NCBI GenBank assembly: GCA_037157565.1
Contig: JAZHRO010000012.1
Span: 54,179,501-54,243,500 of the forward strand
DNA: 64,000 nt
Origin: Thalassia testudinum
Taxonomy: Eukaryota; Streptophyta; Magnoliopsida; Alismatales; Hydrocharitaceae
Direction of reading: 5' to 3'
The notes below the pieces were generated by a model. The model saw only the letters and a program-made list of their open reading frames with translations. It was not told the DNA's origin and made no database searches. Positions 45,748-58,026 of this stretch are shown here, in pieces. Position 1 is the first letter of the stretch. The number at the start of each line of letters is the position of its first letter. Both the position numbers and the translations under genes were made by a program.

Positions 45748-47183
45748 CTACGATTTTTGAGGATGCAACCCAAGACCAAAAAGTCGGGTTACAGAGAATT
45801 GAAGCTTAAAAGGATAATCGTTGAATGTGTGCTTGGGTTGAACATCCTCGAAACAAATGTCGTAAGGGTTTTGGTTTGATGGTTTCAACTTAAAAGGAAC
45901 CCTTCGACTCAATCTTCCATTTCCTCCAGAATTAACTTCCCAAATCAAAACTTCCCAGCTCCTATCCTCCTCATTTAGCATATCAAATTCCAGGATCTCT
46001 TGTATATTCATCACCCTGTCTGAAATCTCCAAGTCTAAATGATGTGGCAGAATCAAAATTGACTTGGGTCTAATTATCACAGAATTAGAATCATCAATAA
46101 GCTCAACAGGGTGTAACTGATAATCAGGGCATTGAATTGATTCCCCCAGAAAATGCGATTCTGGATCCGTAATGTGTGCCCTAATAAGATCAGTGTCCTC
46201 AGTTGTTGGGCTATCAAATGATCTATCAGATTCCTCAGGCCCAATCGTCTCACAGAAATCGTGTTCAGAAAACTCGCGTGAGACTTTGTAACTTGAATCT
46301 TCACCAGCAGGATCCGTATCAATGTATGTCCCAAAATCATTTGTCACTTTCTGTTCCAAGGAGACATACGTTTCCTTATAACCCGGCTTAGGGATCTCAG
46401 GTGAAGAAATCAGATCATCCTTCATTGGTTGTTTTAATTCAATCTGGTCAGCCTCGTAACACGTGTCCCCCCAACAGGTGCCTGAGCGGGTTCTGTCATT
46501 GGCTTTCCTGAAGAGGGTTCATCCTAGGAATTATTCCAAGATTGAATTAAAGCAACCACAAATCTCATCCTCAATTTTGCTAATTTCCTAAGTAGAAACT
46601 CACTCGGGTTCTTATCCTTAACATCCTGGAGCCAATCCAACAAAGTCTTGTTTAAATCATCAATCATTTCAATCAGGGGCTCCAATCTCTCAATGCAAGG
46701 TATTGGCTGAACTTCTAAAGATTGAATGATATTTCTCAAGTTAGCCAGAACCTTATCTTGAACCTGATTAACCTGAACCAAATGAGTTGGTTCAGGGTTG
46801 GGCGGGTTTGACATCAATGCAGAAGAATTAACGAATTGAGATTCGTTATACCCTTCCTGATGATAGGTCATTTCAGATTGTTGAAAAGATGGTGATGACC
46901 TAAAAGCAGTGAAATCAGAGGATGGGTAAGGATCGGTGTATCCTTCTTGATTGTAGATCGTATTAGGTTGTGCATGAAAGGAAGACGATCTATAATCGAT
47001 GTAACTCTGAGAAGGATAGAAATCAGAATCAAAGTGTTTAGGGTTAGACCCTAAACACGGGGGTTCGGAATTGTATCCCCAATCCGAATTATCTCAACTG
47101 ATTGATGGTTGATTACAATACGAGTTGGGAAAATCGTCATGTTGAGGATAATTCACAATAGGAGGGAAAGAGCGGGAATGCAT
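45748..47183 (-). pseudogene. Acidic ORF of element D, broken
   Basis: The first frame runs from ATG 47183 to 46524 with one TGA near 47095. It has a Tyr/Ser/Phe/Gln-rich N-terminus and a helical middle ending near residue 219. The acidic part (45748-46425, 225 codons from its own ATG) is in another frame; a six-base G/C run near 46470 is a plausible slip site. It ends FGLGLHPQKS, like FGLHHQPTD near the end of the LARD1 frame. No known domain is seen. Confidence 0.6.
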
Positions 47184-48416
47184 GAAATATGTGGAAGGAT
47201 TCATGAGACACGGGAGGAAGAAAGGCGTCCTGCAATACAAACAATCAAACCTGTCCTTAAATGGGTTAGCCTACAGACCTACGGACTCTCAAAACCCGTC
47301 TTGAGATAAAGTAACGATTTGATCTACTTCTGTCTGTTCAATCCAACCAGTTAGAAGGAGGGACTGGGGAGGAGGTTCTTCCTTCAGCTTGCGCCTCCGG
47401 TTCCTAGTGTACCCCCCAACCGCGATCGTTTGACTCTACTCCCCTAGCTAGACATCAGATTGAACAGTAGAAATAGACTAATCGAAAATAATCTCGTTCT
47501 GAGTTCTGAAGAGCGAGTCCAATCCTTAAGGCCAACGTCTACTCTGTTTTATTTAGGGCTAGGTTTGAATGTGCTTTGGAATGTGATGGGCCCTTTAAAT
47601 GGGTTGTGCCCTTAATGATTGATTGAGATTTGTGTAAGTGCGTGCACAACCAGGGTTTTCAAGCAAGATTATTGATAATGAGTGAATTTTAATGTTCAAA
47701 TCTTGCTTAAGTAGCTTTTAGGGTTTCAAATTAGGTGAATTGTAATCAAGTTTCTAGGCAAACCAAGTTGTAAAACACAGGTGAAGATTGTTTTCCTTTA
47801 AAATCAGGAAGAAAGTGGAGTGCCTGGAATATACCTAGATTGAAAACCCTAAGGAGGAGCTACTTGATGAGTTGGTTTTAAAATAAAGTGGTGCGGCCCA
47901 AACAACTCAAACAACTGGCCACAAATGCACCACTAAGTTAGGCACTCAATGATGATTAACCTAGAATGATTTCTACTCTGTTATGTGTTGCTTTGTGTGT
48001 ACCGGTTCCATAGATCAGAACCCGGTTGAGTAGAAAACAAATCAAGTTGATCAAGTGCCTTGAATGTGGGTGTGTGTTTGTTGAAAATTACCTCACAAGA
48101 TTATCTTTTTGTTATTTTTTTTTTTTATGAATGAGGGTGGAATGAATGTGAGTGGAAATCCAAACAACCAAACTATTCCTAGGATTTATGCAAACACCTA
48201 GGTTAATTGGGATTTGGATTTAATGTGGCGAATGAAATCTATGGAGGGGGAAAGAATGGGGGAGCACTTACAGTTATCTTCAACTGCACTTTACTCTAGT
48301 CTACCGCTTGTTGATTCCTTGATGGAGGTCTCTGCAAAATAATAGATACAAAAGAAAGCTAGTTAGAAAACAAATAAAGTGCAAGAAATGCGAAGAAAAG
48401 ATCGGAAATTATTGCC
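47184..48416 (-). other. Element D leader, non-coding
   Basis: There is no domain or strong repeat. It lies between the primer site and the acidic frame. Confidence 0.5.
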
Positions 48417-48434
48417 TCCCCTGCAACGGCACCA
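48417..48434 (-). other. Primer binding site of D, tRNA-Asp type
   Basis: The minus strand reads TGGTGCCGTTGCAGGGGA, two mismatches from the perfect LARD1 site, three bases after the LTR. Confidence 0.8.
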
Positions 48435-48437
48435 AAA

Positions 48438-48664
48438 TGTTGAACGGGTTTTTGCGAATCGCTACGCTTACGAGATTGGTTTCGGAAAACCTGTCGTTGT
48501 AGTTCAAAAAGCGAAGAATTCGTGTTCAACAAATAAAATTTATACCGAAAAGAATTCTGGGTCGAACACAGGGAGGCTACGTTGATCTATATTCGCAATT
48601 ATATTTTTGTAGGATTTTTTTTGTTAAGTAAGGTGATATAATTACAATGGAGTTATCAAACTAT

Positions 48665-48704
<40 letters not shown>

Positions 48705-50078
48705 AAGAGAACATGCATTCAATATTTTAATTGTTTATAAAAGTTACACTAGAAAGCGGAAAATCAATTACACTATAAAGCAGAAAATTCTACACTAGAA
48801 AAGCTGTAAATAAGAATGGGAGAGAGAAGTTATCCTCCTCGACGATTGCTTTGAGGACGAGCCGGACGGGACGACGCCTGGACGAAGGAGGACGGAGCAG
48901 AAGAATGGGAACGGAGCAGCACGCCGTCGTCGTCGCGGGATCCACTTCCGAAGGGGAACGAAAATTGGACTTTATCTCGCAAGAAGCATCCCGGGTGTGG
49001 GACAAGCTTCTTTTGAGCTTTGGAGGTAGAGAGGAGAAAGAAGGGATGAGAATTTCGTATGGAGGGGGTCTCCTTTTATAGTTGCAAGGAGTGGGGCAAA
49101 ATGGACATTACAACTTCAAAATAATAAATAAGGGGTCTTTAGTGACGAATAAATCCGTCACTAAAGCCCCGACGTGGCCGTCGCCTCCGCGCCCAAGCGC
49201 GCCTCCTCGGCTGCCCGCTCCTCAACGCCTGTGCACGTCCAGCGCTTTTCAGCCGTCCGATCGCAAGATCGGATGGCTTAAGATGCGTCTGCGCCCGCGC
49301 GCTACGCGCGTCTGATTGTGCGTCCGATTGCGCGTCCAATCGCGCGTCGGTGCTATCGGGCGCGCGCGGACGTCCGATCTCCATCCGACGCTCCAATTGC
49401 TCGCGCCCGCCGCTCCTCGCCACGGCTCGAACCCGCGCCCCGCGCTCGCGATAGCGCGCTCGATCGCTGCGCTATGGGGCGCGGATGGTCGAGCGGGCGT
49501 TTTTAAATGCGAGCGCCCACAGCCATTGGATTAAGATCCAACGGTGGAGAGCGATTGGGCGCGGGGCTTTCACAAGATGCAGGCGGCCGTTTGGGCGGCT
49601 GAGATGGCACCACGTGACGCTATCTTGGCCGTCCATCTTCTGGAAGTTGTAGATGGTGCCACGGATGTCGGATTGACTTGATTTTTGTGTCGTTGGGCTG
49701 CGATCGTCGATCCGAATTCATCCGTGTGGTCGGATTTATCATCTGAAGTGCGGATTTACACCATCCTGGCCCTTGATCTTCTAGGGTTCCTGGGTCAGTA
49801 TTTGATGCTACGAATGCCTGATTAGGGCGATCTTGGAGTCGTTGAACTCCAATCGTCACCCTGATCACATCCATACGGTTGGATCTTTGATCCGAGGCCC
49901 TGATAAAATATTTGCCCTGTCCAAGCACATAAAAGGAGACAATTAACCTCCATTTTATTCAAACTATTCTAAATGCAAGATGATGCATGTAATGCAATAT
50001 TTATATCATGAAATGCAATCATATGCTTAAGAACATGCATAAATAGACATCTTAAGTATTGTAAATGTGTTTACATCA
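48438..50078 (-). repeat. Element D 5' LTR (1641 bp)
   Basis: It is colinear with 42542-44192. TATA is at 49073-49081, the AGCCGTCCGATC dyad at 49251-49278, and the GA microsatellite at 48666-48712. Confidence 0.9.
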
Positions 50079-50689
50079 CCTGTTCCCGTTCTTCTGCTTC
50101 GTCCTCCTTCATCCTGCTTCGTCCTCCTTCATTCAGGCGTTTTCCTGTCTGGCTCGTCCTCCAAGCGACTGTCGAGGAGGATATCTCTCTCCCTATTCTT
50201 TCTACTGCTTTCTAGTATAGATTTACTGCTTTCTAGAGTAGTTCTGCTCGTCCTCCAAGCGACCGTCAAGGAGGATATTTCTCCCTCTATTCTTTTAATA
50301 CTTTCTAGAGTAGATTTATTGCTTTCTAGTGTAATCATTTTACCGCTTTCTAGTGTAATGAACAATCGTTCTAATGATGAAATTCTATGTTTATTCTACA
50401 TCTCGTTTTGATTTCTGTTTGTACTATTCTCTCTCTCTCTTACTCTCTCTCTCTCTTCTATTTATTGTAAATAGTTAGCTAGTTTTAATTAATTGAATTA
50501 CTTCGTGACAAATAAAATCAAATGTGTAGTTTTTAAATCAAACGTCCGCCTCCCTGTGTTCGACCCGGAATTTTCATTTCGATATAAATTTTATTTGTTG
50601 AACACGAGTTTTTCGCTTTCATACTACGACGACAGGTTTTTCAAAACCGAATACGTTAGCGTAGCAATTTGAATGTTCAACACACACGC

Positions 50690-51740
50690 ACGCAAGGAGG
50701 GCGCGCAAGGAGGTGATGCGCTGCTAGTGGTAAGGCCAGGCGTGGCCGCGCAGGGAGTTTGGGTTATTCGGTGAGGAGTTGGCGGTGGTGGTTGAAGGTG
50801 ATGGGTGGCTACAGTGGTTTCTTCGAATGGGGGGTGCGGTTTGACAGGGAAGGTGGAGATGAAAATGAACAAGAAGAAAGGCGATGGTGGATGGTTGCGG
50901 GCTTGCGTGGAGAGGGAAAGTGGTGGTGATTTGTGGGGTAGGATGGTGAGAAGAGAGGTGAAGGACAGTGGTGTTGTGTTCGTACGCTGTCACCGTGTGA
51001 CCGGTGAAAGGAAGGAGCGGAGATGGAGCACGCCTATGCCATGGTGCACGCTGGGTCCACAGTGCAGGCTTTCTTTACGGTCTAGAGGATGGAGGAGGTC
51101 CCCACCAGGGGGGAGGATCATTGTCGTGAGGAAGGAGAGATCATTCCTTTTAAAAGTTCTCCCTTCGAGATCTCCTCTATTTGTTTCTTTCTTCGGCCGG
51201 AGGGTTCTCCAACCACTCAGCGAGGATTGTGAGTGGTTGGAACGGTAGGATAAGCTTTGGCCGTTCTTCATCAGACGTCTGATCAAAGCTCTAGATGTCT
51301 TAAAAAATGTAGTGTCAGTGAGTTTGTGCTGGCGGTTCCTAGACGTCTAATCTAAGCTCAGGACGTCTTATAGACGTAAAATTGGACGTTTGAACTCTTC
51401 CACCTAGCTTGCATCCATGAAACAAATTATGTTACCATATCATAAGTTATTAAATATAAAATTGACGCATAAAATTATATGCAGACTAAGGTGAATTATC
51501 ATATAACTCCTAATCAATTAATAACTCAGAATAACTAATTGAGAGTACTTAGGCCAAATAATGATCCACTAAAGTGGACTTATCAAGATGTCTGAAAGAC
51601 CTAGGTGACAGTGGTCAAAAAGACTGACTATGAATGTAGGCTCTGGACAAGATCCTAGGTGTCTGGTGGAGTATATCAGACGTCTTATAAATCAAACTCA
51701 GACGTCTGAAGGCAAAATGAGATGACTGAAAAAAAACAAC
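50690..51740 (-). repeat. F element 5' LTR, right part, with GACGTC array
   Basis: It continues F2 after the E/D stack. A possible minus-strand TATA (CTTTTAAAAG, about 51147-51156) has GACGTC cores upstream at 51274, 51294, 51342, 51362, 51373 and 51385 (20, then 20, 11, 12). More sites lie at 51590-51735. The outer edge of the LTR is not defined. Confidence 0.5.
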
Positions 51741-51959
51741 AGAAGTAAATCTTTACAAATTTAAGGATATGAATATGAATAGGAAGATTTTAAAGATATC
51801 CTAAAGATAATTCAAAGCTTTTTTACATACTAAACACCTAAAATAAACTATGAAAGAAGTTCTTTTGCCCTTCCTTTTCCTCGATCCTTTTTCTTAAATC
51901 CTTCCTGCAATATGTTAGTCCTTTCTAAGGAAACAACTCATTTGTCATTATCAAAACAT
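51741..51959. other. AT-rich stretch, nothing recognised
   Basis: No frame, terminus or repeat is recognised between the F LTR and the Athila gag remnant. Confidence 0.35.
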
Positions 51960-52625
51960 ATAATTACAAACAATAATGAGTATTGCAAAGTTGTTTTGTT
52001 ATTAATATGGAAGGTTTTGAAGATTTAGAAGGTTATTCCATTTGGGTACCTCATGGTGTAGACACTTTCTTAGTAATTCAATAATCTTTCACAGAATTAG
52101 TGAAATTGCTCCCCGTGCTTTTGTGTGAAAGTAGTAATAACCCTCTTAATAGCATTGGTTTGATCGATTAATAGGGAAAATTTTCTTTAGGAAGGTACCT
52201 TTGAGTTCAACCCAAGTGTTTATTGGCCTTCCTATTGTCATATACCAATGTGCTGCTTTATCCATGAGGGAATAGGGGAATAACTTCATCATCATATCAT
52301 CCACATTTGTGTTGGGTTTAGCGGTCTCCGTTAGGGTTGCTAAATTTTCCAGGTGCTGGAATGGATCCTTGTTGTTGTTCCCATAGAAGTGCTTAATCAA
52401 ACCCAGTATCTGTGCCTTAACCTTATAATCCCTCTCTGGGATTCTAACACCTGGCCTAGCTTTGTGGTTTGATGGATCATAGAAATCTTGTAATTTAAGC
52501 TTCTCTTCCTTAGGTTGGATCATTTGTTCCATGATCCATTCCTGGAGTTGCTACATTTGTGCAAGATCAGCATGTGGGTCATCAGGTTGGGGGTTTCCAG
52601 ATCTAGATCTAGATGGTTTAGCCAT
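51960..52625 (-). pseudogene. Athila-like Ty3/gypsy gag remnant
   Basis: The minus-strand frame runs from ATG 52625. It includes FYGNNNKDPFQHLENLATLT and LFPYSLMDKAAHW...TWVELKGTFLKKIFP, the retrotransposon gag core. A TAG lies just before 52532. After 52146, frameshifted sequence still resembles the ELLRKCPHHELPKW segment. It is truncated near 51960. This lineage could be the autonomous partner type of LARD1, D and F (inference). Confidence 0.85.
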
Positions 52626-53459
52626 AGATTCAGATTTTTCAAAATTAATCCTCTTTTTAGATTTGGGTTCAAAGGGTCCAACTAGATGTGGATTTTGGGA
52701 TCTCCTCCTGTGCATACACAGTAAGAAGAAACTACAGGAGATGCGAAGGGAATATAAGAGAGAAAAAGAGTCTCTAACTAATTAAAACAAGCAATCAAAA
52801 TCTAGCCCTAAAGTGTAACCCTATTGGACCTAAGCATTAAACTATATAAACATACCAATGAATAAATCCACCTTTGTATCCAATAGATAACCTGCTTAGG
52901 ATAAGATAGGTGGGACAGAGAGAGCATTTCCCAAATCATTGTTTAGGTGCCAATTGAGTCATTAACCTCAGCCTGGCTTAAGTTGTTCAACAATTAGACC
53001 CCTCAGCCTGACACCAAGTTATGTACTGACAGAGATGTGGGCAAACACACAGATATGCCTATACACCAAAGATTAGATTATCTTGACTAGGGCACTCTAC
53101 TCAATTTTAAGAGCTAGGACATTGGTGCTTCTAGAATGTGATGGGTGTAAGAGGGTGGTTTGCCTTAATTATCAAATTCAAATGTGTGTAGTCCAGTGCC
53201 AACCAAGCAAAAAAGGCTTTTAATTTAAGAATGAATGTATTTTAGGGTTAATGATGAGGTGCGACTCATCATACTAAAATGCCCAAGTTAAGTTAGTAAT
53301 TAGGTTAAACACTATCTAATTAACACAATAAATGAGTTAAGTGTGGAAATTAATGAAAATGACCTAAAACATTAAATTGGTGTTAAAAATGTATAATTAG
53401 TTTAATATATGAGATATTCTATACATAAACATAAATTGATGATTTAAATGTCAATTGAA
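52626..53459 (-). other. Probable Athila leader, no gene
   Basis: The upstream flank of the gag remnant has no clear primer site or LTR end. It is cut by the LINE at about 53460. Confidence 0.35.
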
Positions 53460-53672
53460 CATCTTTTTTTTGAGAACTCCGCCTATGTTGAGGTTCGTGT
53501 GCATTTTCATTGCTGGTCCCAAGCCCGGGTAAAGGAGGAGGGTTGCGTTAGGTAGCGGACAACCAGTGTAAAATTTGTTGGATCTTTAAACATGGATTCT
53601 AGCAAACACTCTGATTTTGTTGGGGGGTTACCTACTTGCGACGCGCTGCATTGACGCCCGGGTGTAGTGATA

Positions 53673-53899
53673 AATGAGCAAGGGTTCTCGCATGAGGAAC
53701 GCATGCGAGTAAAGAAGTTTGTTCCGCTACATCGCCGCCCAGATGTAGTCCAAAATGAGCAAGGGTTCTTGCATGAGGAACGCATGCGAGTAAAGAAGTT
53801 AGTTCCACTACATCGCCGCCCGGATGTAGTCCAAAATGAGCAAGGGTTCTCGCATGAGGAACGCATGCGAGTAAAGAAGCTAGTTCCACCACTTTGTCA
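53673..53899 (+). repeat. 81-bp tandem monomers in LINE 5' UTR
   Basis: Units begin AATGAGCAAGGGTTC at 53673, 53754 and 53835 (exact 81-bp period), with a partial unit to the left. Differences between units are a few bases. Because 81 is divisible by 3, the frame stays open (27-residue repeat). Confidence 0.9.
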
Positions 53900-53906
53900 T
53901 TGAAGT

Positions 53907-55320
53907 GTGTCACAAAGAATGTTGAGATTCGGTAGTTGGAATATTGGTACCTTGACCAGCAAGCTCATGGAGATTGTGGATACAATGGTAAGGAGAAGGA
54001 TTCAAATTCTTTACCTTCAAGAGACTAAGTGGGTTGGTGAAAAAGCAAAGGAAATCGAGAGAACAGGTTTCAAACTTTGGTATTCAGAAGGGACAAAGGT
54101 AGAAACGGCGTGGGTATTATAATTCATAAGGATTTGAAGGAGAGCGTGGCTGAGGTTAAGAGATTGGGTGATCGAATTATTTTGATAAAATTAATCTTAG
54201 AAGAAGAGATCTTGAATGTCATTTTAGTTTATGCACCTTAAGTTGGTCTAGAGGAAAGAATAAAGAACAAAATTTGGGGAGAGCTTGATATGATAATTCA
54301 AGGAATCCTTCAGATGGAAATGATTTGCTTGGGTGGAGATTTAAATGGGCATGTGGGAAAAGATGCTTTAGAGTATGCAGGAGTGCATGGAAATCATGGT
54401 TTTGGTGTCAGGAATGAAGAAGGGAAGACGTTCCTTGATTTTGCTATGGCTTATGATCTTTTCATAGCAAATATTTTCTTCAAAAAATGGGAAGAGCATT
54501 TGATTACCTATAAAAGTGGCTTAACAAGAACGCAGATCGATTACTTTGCTTTGAGAAGAAGGAATCGTTTATCTTGTAAGGATTGCAAGATTATTCCAGG
54601 GGAGAGTTTAACTGCTCAACATCGTCTTTTGGTGTTGGATGTTCATTTGAAGAAGGCAAAGAAGAGAAAATTAGTGCCTAAGAATTTGAGAATTAAATGG
54701 TGGAATCTTAAGAAAGAGCAAGTGAGATTTAAAGAGAAGATGATGCAACAAAAGGCTTGGGATCTTGATGGTAGTGCTGATGAAATGTGGTTAAATATGG
54801 CAAACTGTATTAGGAAGGTGGCAAAGGAGGTGTTAGGCGTGTCTAAAGGAGGTGTTCCAGGACAAAAGGAGGCTTGGTGGTGGAGTGAGGAAGTGTAGGA
54901 GAAGCTTAAAATTAAAAGAGCCTGTTTTAAAGCCTTATATCGAGATAAGACCGATGAAAATATGGAAAACTACAAAAGAGCAAAGAAAGAAGCAAAGAAA
55001 ATTGTTAGTGAAGCAAAAGCAAAAGCTTGGGAGCATTTTTATAAGAAACTTGATTCTAAAGAAGGTGAAAAAGATATTTTTAAGTTAGTTAAAGAAGAGA
55101 GCGGAAAGCAAAGGACCTTACGCATGTAAGATGCATCAAGGATGAAGAACGAAGGGTGCTTATAGCTAGTGAGGATATAAAGACAAGATGGAAAAGATAT
55201 TTTCATAAGCTATTTAATGAAAAACAAAAGAATGATATCATCTTAGTGGAGTTAGTTAACTTAGAAGAGTATGTGAATCAATCATGTTATCGAAGGATTC
55301 AAAAGAAAGAAGTAGAGGAG
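53907..55320 (+). pseudogene. LINE apurinic-endonuclease-like ORF, frameshifted
   Basis: Endonuclease motifs in order are GSWNIGTLTSK, LQETKW (catalytic Glu), GGDLNGHVG (Asp/Asn pair), TQIDYF and AQHRLLVLDV (catalytic His). This domain nicks the target DNA. Frames change near 54115, 54890 and 55130, and a TAA interrupts YAP near 54240. The basic linker runs to 55320; the YADD reverse transcriptase is absent. Confidence 0.88.
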
Positions 55321-55330
55321 TATTCATTTA

Positions 55331-58026
55331 TTCAGGCTCAACACAGTGAGCCCATTAGCTTAGCCCATACCTTTCTCTCTTTCAAAGGGATCATATGCTC
55401 TATGGGGATCCAACCCTTAGGCCTTCTCATGGCATTTAAGGAGTTAATTTAGGTATTAAATAATTATTTATTTTACAATTAAATTATATATATATGTAGC
55501 CAATACATAGGGCTTCTTATTAATATAGTTATTTTAACTTAATTAAATATATAAATATATTTAAAAATTCATTAAAGTTAGGTAAAACTACACGTTTAAT
55601 TTAGTATTTATTTCTTAATTAAAATATAAATTAATGAATTGATTGTACAATTAACTCTTGATTTAGTTAATTTATATAATTACAAGATTAAGAAATATTT
55701 TAAATTTATTTTTATTGATTTATTTTTATATTTACTCATTTAAATGCATAGTTTCAATAATATATATATATTTCTAATGTACATGGTAATTTACAGTATA
55801 GATAGGTCAATAAAGGCATTGAAAATATTTTAAATTATAGTATACAATAATACAACATGATCTAATTTAGTAGTTAATTAATTTACTAATTTATATTACA
55901 CTAACTTAATAATATACCTAATTAACTTATATACATATAAATATATACACTATCTATATAAATAAATATAGTTATCTTGCTGTACATAATAATTAGTATA
56001 AATTATATATGTAGCTATGCATATGTTTAGTAAGTATATATATAGTTATTTACATTTACATATAGATTAAATACATATGGTATAAATAATTATACAATAT
56101 ATACATAAATATATTACTATAGTATATAGCTTAACATAAACAATCAGTATAGCTTATTTACGTATAGATAGTGTAGATATAACATATATATACACTTATG
56201 TAGATATAACTTAATATATACTTAAGTTATGCATATTTACAAGTATTTACACAATATACATAGGTATTTTTATAGGTTTTTGGGTTTTTCAACTTTTTGT
56301 TTTGTTTTTTGGGTTTTATAAAGAAAGAGAGAGAGGAGGAAAGAAAATTGACAAGAGAAGAAAGAAGACTCTTTTTTGGTGTTTTGTTTTGTTTTATTTT
56401 ATTTACAAAACCTGAGAAGTATAAACCTCTGCAGGTATGTTCTCCTAGCTAACACATTCAAATTCTAAATCTAATGACTCACACACCTAAAATTAATCAT
56501 AGTCTAACTCAAGACACATTTATTTTTTTATTTACACTTTTTTTGTATTTTTCACACATTTAGTTATAGGAATGTTGGAAATAGGCTTTATAAGTGATAG
56601 AAAATTAATTCCAAGCCATAAAAATCATAAAAAAATGATGGAATAAAAGATTAAGGCATTATAAATTTAGACATCATTCAGAATCATATTCAATGACAAA
56701 AACATGTTCCATTCATTGAATTAAGGCTTAAAACACATTTCAGACAGTTTACAATTCTTCTACTGTTGACAGAAGAATTCTCACAGGTTTATGCAAACTT
56801 TCTACTTCAAATTCGAACCAATTAAAAATACAAGAATGCTTCTTATATCAGATTCTATCATTACACTCCTTTAGAACACTCAAGTGGATCTTTAAACAGT
56901 TCAGGGACCTTCAATTTAGCCTTCATTCAATCTTGACAGATTGTGAAATTATTGCTGCTATTCTAACATGTTTCAACTCTGATTTCATATTCAAACCAAG
57001 CAATTCAAAACTTCATTAAGTTAATGCCTTGTAAATCTATGCAATAGAAATCTTGCACTCAACTCAGACTTCAGATTAGCAACAAAAAACCATTTAAATT
57101 CACCCATTCAAAACCTGTTTAGAAATAGTAGCAACAACTGTTGGGCTGATCAAACAAGCTCAGATCTGATTGAGAGCTTAAACACCCCAGAAAGTCACTC
57201 AAACGTACTACAAAATAAGAGATAATCATCTTAAAACCTTGCCCACTCATTAGAACATTATTTTAAGTCCCAGGTATCCAGATGAACCTAGGATCTGGGC
57301 TATAAAGCCAAAAATCTCATATTACACTTGACTCCATTAAAAATTCCAATTAACTTGTCGTAAATGCTCATTGGATGATCTGGAAACTAACATAAATTGA
57401 TTTAACACTCAACAAGCTCTGAAAACCCTAATTGATTCTCCTCCATCGCCATAGACAACATAGGAGGAAAAATAAAGTCAGGCATTAAACCCAATTAAAA
57501 ATCAACTCCAGACCTTCATTCAAATCCCATAAAAAACTTTTGACTCCTTGTTGGGCAAATAAAACAATTCAAATCCACATATGAATATCGCCCAGGTAGG
57601 TGTTTGATGTGCATTCACTAGAATGATATGATAAACTAGGGTTCCTGCACACTATTGTTTAGTGTTCATGAACTCTAGGAAATGCTTAGCCATTAGGTCA
57701 CTGCTAATACCTCATTTCAGTGCATCAAATTCATAGGCATTAGCTACCTCAAACGATGAGCTCAAAACCATTATCAACATCCTAAATTGGGCACGAGCTC
57801 AATTTGTAATAAAAATCCAATCCAAAAAGCTCACACACTTCGCATTTAATTCAATTAAATAGATGTAGACTCAACTTGGTTGATTAAAACTGATTGGAAC
57901 TTAATTGGTTTAAAAATTTCTCAATCATTTGCGAAAAGCAAATCCAAAATTTGATTCAATCAACCAAATTGATCCAATTCAAAGCACTGGGAGAACCTTT
58001 GTGATCATATGAAATGGATGAGAAGC
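55331..58026. other. AT-rich DNA, nothing recognised
   Basis: 55450-56280 is extremely A/T-rich with TATA-type runs. 56430-58026 is more balanced but has no frame, LTR edge or similarity to other parts. 57900-58026 continues at 60711 across A3, so it is one older unit. Confidence 0.4.

Larger units (their letters stand above)
42542..50078 (-). mobile_element. Element D: complete non-autonomous LTR retrotransposon, target duplication CCTGT
   Basis: LTRs are at 42542-44192 (3') and 48438-50078 (5'), with internal DNA 44193-48437. CCTGT flanks both sides (42537-42541 and 50079-50083). Primer site, acidic frames and hairpin-tract modules are in the same order as in LARD1. There is no pol. The two LTRs differ at many positions, so it is clearly older than LARD1. 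It inserted into solo LTR E of its own family, in opposite orientation. Confidence 0.92.
41346..50684 (+). repeat. Solo LTR E (about 1795 bp net), interrupted by element D, target duplication CACGC
   Basis: 41346-42541 plus 50084-50684 make one LTR of the D family in plus orientation: start TGATGTAAACAC, end GTTCAACACA. CACGC lies at 41341-41345 and 50685-50689. TATA (CTATAAAAG) is at 42368-42376. U3 contains dyads TTGGATCAAGATCCAA (41882-41897), GATCGCGATC (42048-42057) and GTCCGATC-TCGC-GATCGGAC (42172-42191). Confidence 0.85.
53460..55330 (+). mobile_element. L1-type LINE fragment (5' region and endonuclease; reverse transcriptase lost)
   Basis: The 5' UTR (GGTCCCAAGCCCGGGTAAAG near 53514) resembles plant L1 leaders as I recall them. 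It is followed by 81-bp monomers, the endonuclease and the linker. Similarity ends at about 55322, before the reverse transcriptase. LINEs are normally truncated at the 5' end; this one keeps its 5' end and has lost its 3' end, so a later deletion or insertion is likely. Confidence 0.85.

Noticed and set aside
50805..51248. 147-codon plus-strand frame
   Set aside because: Falls in the minus-strand F LTR next to the E insertion; no motif, and the opposite strand is equally open.
55450..56280. Organelle-derived DNA because of extreme AT content
   Set aside because: No plastid or mitochondrial gene fragment is recognisable.
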